Below are positions 59,901 through 64,000 of a stretch of DNA of 64,000 nucleotides, piece after piece (position 1 is the stretch's first letter; each line of letters begins with the position of its first letter). Location: the NCBI GenBank assembly GCA_907163375.1, contig CAJQUW010014768.1:19316-83315 (forward strand), read 5' to 3'. The notes under the pieces were generated by a model that did no database searches, had not been told where the DNA came from, and saw only the letters and a program-made list of their open reading frames with translations. This DNA comes from Prostheceraeus crozeri (lineage: Eukaryota > Platyhelminthes > Polycladida > Euryleptidae). A program made the position numbers and the translations under genes.

Positions 59901-62900
59901 AAACCGAAGTAGGAAACAGTTTGTTGATCAGTAATAATTTCATTAGTTTTTTTCATTAGTGGAAACCAAGGTAGGAAACAATATATTGATCACCAATAAT
60001 TTCAATAGTTTTTTTCATTAGTGGAAACCGAAGTAGGAAACAATATACTGATCAGTAATAATTTCAGTAGTTTTTTTCATTAGTGGAAACCGAAGTAGGA
60101 AACAGTTTGTTGATCAGTAATAATTTCAGTGGTCCTTTCATTAGTGGAACCCTAAGTAGGAAACAGTTTGTTGATCAGTAATAATTTTAGTAGTTTTTTT
60201 TATTAGTAGAAACCGAGGTAGGAAACAATATACTGATCAGTAATAATTTCAGCAGTTTTTTTTCATTAGTGGAAACCGAAGTAGGAAACAGTTTGTTGAT
60301 CAGTAATAATTCCTGTTGTTTTTTTCATTAGTGGAAACCGAAGTAGAAAACAGTTTGCTGATCAGTAATAATTTCAGCAGTTTTTTTCATTAGTGGAAAC
60401 CGAAGTAGGAAACAATATACTGATCAGTAATAATTTCAGTAGTTTTTTTCATTAGTGGAAACCGAAGTAGGAAACAATATACTGATCAGTAATAATTTCA
60501 GTAGTTTTTTTCATTAGTGGAAACCGAAGTAGGAAACAGTTTGTTGATCAGTAATAATTTCATTAGTATTTTTCATTAGTGGAAACCGAGGTAGGAAACA
60601 GTTTGTTGATCAGTAATAATTTTAGTAGTTTTTTTTATTAGTAGAAACCGAGGTAGGAAACAATATACTGATCAGTAATAATTTCAGCAGTTTTTTTCAT
60701 TAGTGGAAACCGAAGTAGGAAGCAGTATACTGATCAGTAATAATTTCAGCAGTTTTTTTCATTAGTGGAAACCGAAGTAGGAAACAGTTTGTTGATCAGT
60801 AATAATTTCAGTAGTTTTTTTCATTAGTGGAAACCGAAGTATTGATCAGTAATAATTTCAGTAGTTTTTTCATTAGTGGAAACCGAAGTAGGAAACAATA
60901 TATTGATCAGCAATAATTTCAGCAGTTTTTTTTATTAGTGGAAACCGAAGTAGGAAACAGTTTGTTGATCAGTAATAATTTCAGTGGTCCTTTCATTAGT
61001 GGTACCCTAAGTAGGAAACAATATATTGATCAGTAATAATTTCAGCAGTTTTTTTCATTAGTGGAAACCGAAGTAGGAAACAGTATACTGATCAGTAATA
61101 ATTTCAGCATTTTTTTTTCATTAGTGGAAACCGAAGTAGGAAACAATATACTGATCAGTAATAATTTAAGTAGTTTTTTTCATTAGTGGAAACCGAAGTA
61201 GGAAACAATATACTGATCAGTAATAATTTCAGTAGTTTTTTCATTAGTGGAAACCGAAGTAGGAAACAGTTTGTTGATCAGTAATAATTTCATTAGTATT
61301 TTTCATTAGTGGAAACCGAAGTAGGAAACAGTTTGTTGATCAGTAATAATTTCAGTAGTTTTTTTCATTAGTAGAAACCGAAGTAGAAAACAGTTTGTTG
61401 ATCAGTAATAATTTCAGCAGTTTTTTTCATTAGTGGAAACCGAAGTAGGAAACAATATACTGATCAGTAATAATTTCAGTAGTTTTTTTCATTAGTGGAA
61501 ACCGAGGTAGGAAACAGTTTGTTGATCAGTAATAATTTCAGTAGTTTTTTTCATTAGTGGAAACCGAGGTAGGAAACAATATATTGATCAGTAATAATTT
61601 CAGTAGTTTTTTCATTAGTGGAAACCGAAGTAGGAAACAATATATTGATCAGCAATAATTTCAGCAGTTTTTTTCATTAGTGGAAACCGAAGTAGGAAAC
61701 AGTTTGTTGATCAGTAATAATTTCAGTGGTCCTTTCATTAGTGGTACCCTAAGTAGGAAACAATATATTGATCAGTAATAATTTCAGCAGTTTTTTTCAT
61801 TAGTGGAAACCGAAGTAGGAAACAGTATACTGATCAGTAATAATTTCAGCAGTTTTTTTAATTAGTGGAAACCGAAGTAGGAAACAGTTTGTTGATCAGT
61901 AATAATTTCAGTGGTCCTTTCATTAGTGGAACCCTAAGTAGGAAACAGTTTGTTGATCAGTAATAATTTCAGCAGTTTTTTTCATTAGTGGAAACCGAAG
62001 TAGGAAACAATATACTGATCAGTAATAATTTCAGTAGTTTTTTTCATTAGTGGAAACCGAAGTAGGAAACAGTTTGTTGATCAGTAATAATTTCAGTAGT
62101 ATTTTTCATTAGTGGAAACCGAGGTAGGAAACAGTTTGTTGATCAGTAATAATTTTAGTAGTTTTTTTTATTAGTAGAAACCGAGGTAGGAAACAGTATA
62201 CTGATCAGTAATAATTTCAGTAGTTTTTTTTCATTAGTGGAAACCGAAGTAGGAAACAGTTTGTTGATCAGTAATAATTTCATTAGTTCTTTTCATTAGT
62301 GGAAACCAAGGTAGGAAACAATATATTGATCACCAATAATTTCAATAGTTTCTTTCATTAGTAGAATCCGAAGTAGAAAACAGTTTGTTGATCAATAATA
62401 ATTTCAGTAGTTTTTTCATTAGTAGAAACCGAAGTAGGAAACAATATACTGATCAGTAATAATATCAGTAGTTTTTTTTATATTAGTGGAAACCGAAGTA
62501 GGAAACAGTTTGTTGATCAGTAATAATTTCAGTAGTTTTTTTCATTAGTGGAAACAGAAGTAGGAAACAGTTTCCTGATCAGTAATAATTTCAGTAGTTT
62601 TTTTCATTAGTGGAAACCGAAGTAGGAAACAATTTACTGATCAGTAATAATTTCAGTAGTTTTTTTCATTAGTGGAAACCGAAGTAGGAAACAGTTTGTT
62701 GATCAGTAATAATTTCATTAGTATTTTTCATTAGTGGATACCGTGGTATGATTCTGTTTGTTGATCAGTAATATTTTTAGTAGTTTTTTTTATTAGTAGA
62801 AACCGAGGTAGGAAACAATATACTGATCAGTAATAATTTCAGCAGTTTTTTTTCATTAGTGGAAACCGAAGTAGGAAACAGTTTGTTGATCAGTAATAAT

Positions 62901-64000
62901 TCCTGTTGTTTTTTTCATTAGTAAAACCGAAGTAGAAAACAGTTTGCTGATCAGTAATAATTTCAGTAGTTTTTTCATTAGTGGAAACCGAAGTAGGAAA
63001 CAATATATTGATCAGCAATAATTTCAGCAGTTTTTTTCATTAGTGGAAACCGAAGTAGGAAACAATATACTGATCAGTAATAATTTCAGTAGTTTTTTCA
63101 TTAGTGGAAACCGAAGTAGGAAACAGTTTGTTGATCAGTAATAATTTCATTAGTATTTTTCATTAGTGGAAACCGAGGTAGGAAACAGTTTGTTGATCAG
63201 TAATAATTTTAGTAGTTTTTTTTATTAGTAGAAACCGAGGTAGGAAACAATATACTGATCAGTAATAATTTCAGCAGTTTTTTTCATTAGTGGAAACCGA
63301 AGTAGGAAACAGTATACTGATCAGTAATAATTTCAGCAGTTTTTTTAATTAGTGGAAACCGAAGTTGGAAACAATATACTGATCAGTAATAATTTCAGTA
63401 GTTTTTTTCATTAGTGGAAACCGAAGTAGGAAACAATATACTGATCAGTAATAATTTCAGTAGTTTTTTTCATTAGTGGAAACCGAAGTAGGAAACAGTT
63501 TGTTGATCAGTAATAATTTCATTAGTATTTTTCATTAGTGGAAACCGAAGTAGGAAACAGTTTGTTGATCAGTAATAATTTCAGTAGTTTTTTTCATTAG
63601 TAGAAACCGAAGTAGAAACAGTTTGTTGATCAGTAATAATTTCAGCAGTTTTTTTCATTAGTGGAAACCGAAGTAGGAAACAATATACTGATCAGTAATA
63701 ATTTCAGTAGTTTTTTTCATTAGTGGAAACCGAGGTAGGAAACAGTTTGCTGATCAGTAATAATTTCAGCAGTTTTTTCCATCAGTGGAAACTGAGGTAG
63801 GAAACAATATATTGATCAGTAATAATTTCAGTGGTTTTTTCATTAGTGGAAACCGAAGTAGGAAACAATATATTGATCAGCAATAATTCCGCAGTTTTTT
63901 TCATTAGTGGAAACCGAAGTAGGAAACAGTTTGTTGATCAGTAATAATTTCAGTGGTCCTTTCATTAGTGTTTTACCCTAAGTAGGAAACAATATATTGA
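44995..64000. repeat. Satellite C, ~62-bp tandem array
   Basis: About 305 copies of a 61-62-bp unit, AGTAGTTTTTTTCATTAGTG, then GAAACCGAAGTAGGAAACA, then ATATATTGATCAGTAATAAT and TTC. Positions after GGAAACA alternate between ATATATTG, ATATACTG, GTTTGTTG and GTATACTG. A marker variant CATTAGTCGAGTTAGTTTTA occurs at about 49147, 51783, 56393, 57476 and 59306. Large higher-order duplication is clear: 50.2-53.5 kb recurs at 57.7-61.0 kb with an offset of ~7.52 kb, including shared oddities. The array lies in the intron after exon 4, runs off the right edge, and contains no genes; its short open frames are incidental. Confidence 0.97.

Noticed and set aside
44995-64000. CRISPR-like regular repeats in satellite C
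   Set aside because: There are no unique spacers; the whole unit repeats. No cas genes, and the context is eukaryotic.

Overview
This is a repeat-rich stretch of a metazoan nuclear genome, most likely a marine invertebrate; the species cannot be named from the sequence. The evidence is spliced exons with GT-AG borders, CR1/L2-type LINEs, a Tc1-like transposon, a Penelope-type endonuclease remnant, a RAG1/Chapaev-like DNA transposon, a Polinton fossil and very long satellite arrays. There is no bacterial-type gene organisation, rRNA, CRISPR array or intact tRNA gene.

The only convincing host gene is on the + strand and spans most or all of the window. Four exons (4304-4651, 24476-24823, 26954-27301, 43528-43875) are each exactly 348 nt, each flanked by phase-1 introns, and each encode one copy of the same ~116-residue domain. 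The first half of the domain reads like a ubiquitin-like (beta-grasp) fold and the second half is a roughly 50-residue insertion. The gene is therefore a tandem-domain protein built by repeated exon duplication. Its introns are about 19.8, 2.1, 16.2 and more than 20 kb long and are filled with satellites and transposons. Exons 3 and 4 are recent duplicates, and by hand count they differ more from each other than their flanking introns do.

Layout: 1-2205, 42-bp CpG-rich satellite A. 2206-4303, low-content DNA with a pure A/T stretch. Exon 1. Then a Penelope-like endonuclease relic (4896-5192), CATACTATG-rich repeats (5490-8010), a 1.5-kb foldback element (8192-9706), a broken Tc1 element (9988-11163), and a rearranged Polinton/adintovirus-like fossil (about 11.57-19.80 kb) with a LINE fragment nested inside. 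A nearly full-length but broken CR1/L2-like LINE (about 20.46-24.40 kb) ends 80 bp before exon 2. A LINE remnant (25.80-26.49 kb) sits between exons 2 and 3. 27439-33945 is 36-bp satellite B. 35.86-37.12 kb is a decayed hAT-like transposase. 37.78-42.54 kb is the 5' part of a LINE (minus strand) whose ORF1 is interrupted by a young 3.62-kb RAG1/Chapaev-like transposon with 354-bp terminal inverted repeats. Satellite B resumes on both sides of exon 4 and joins directly to 62-bp satellite C at 44994/44995, which fills the rest of the window.

The most notable observations are the repeated ubiquitin-like exon with giant satellite introns, the diversification of exons 3 and 4, and the RAG1-like transposon with CACGGTG termini. 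All calls come from reading the sequence by eye; no database search was run.
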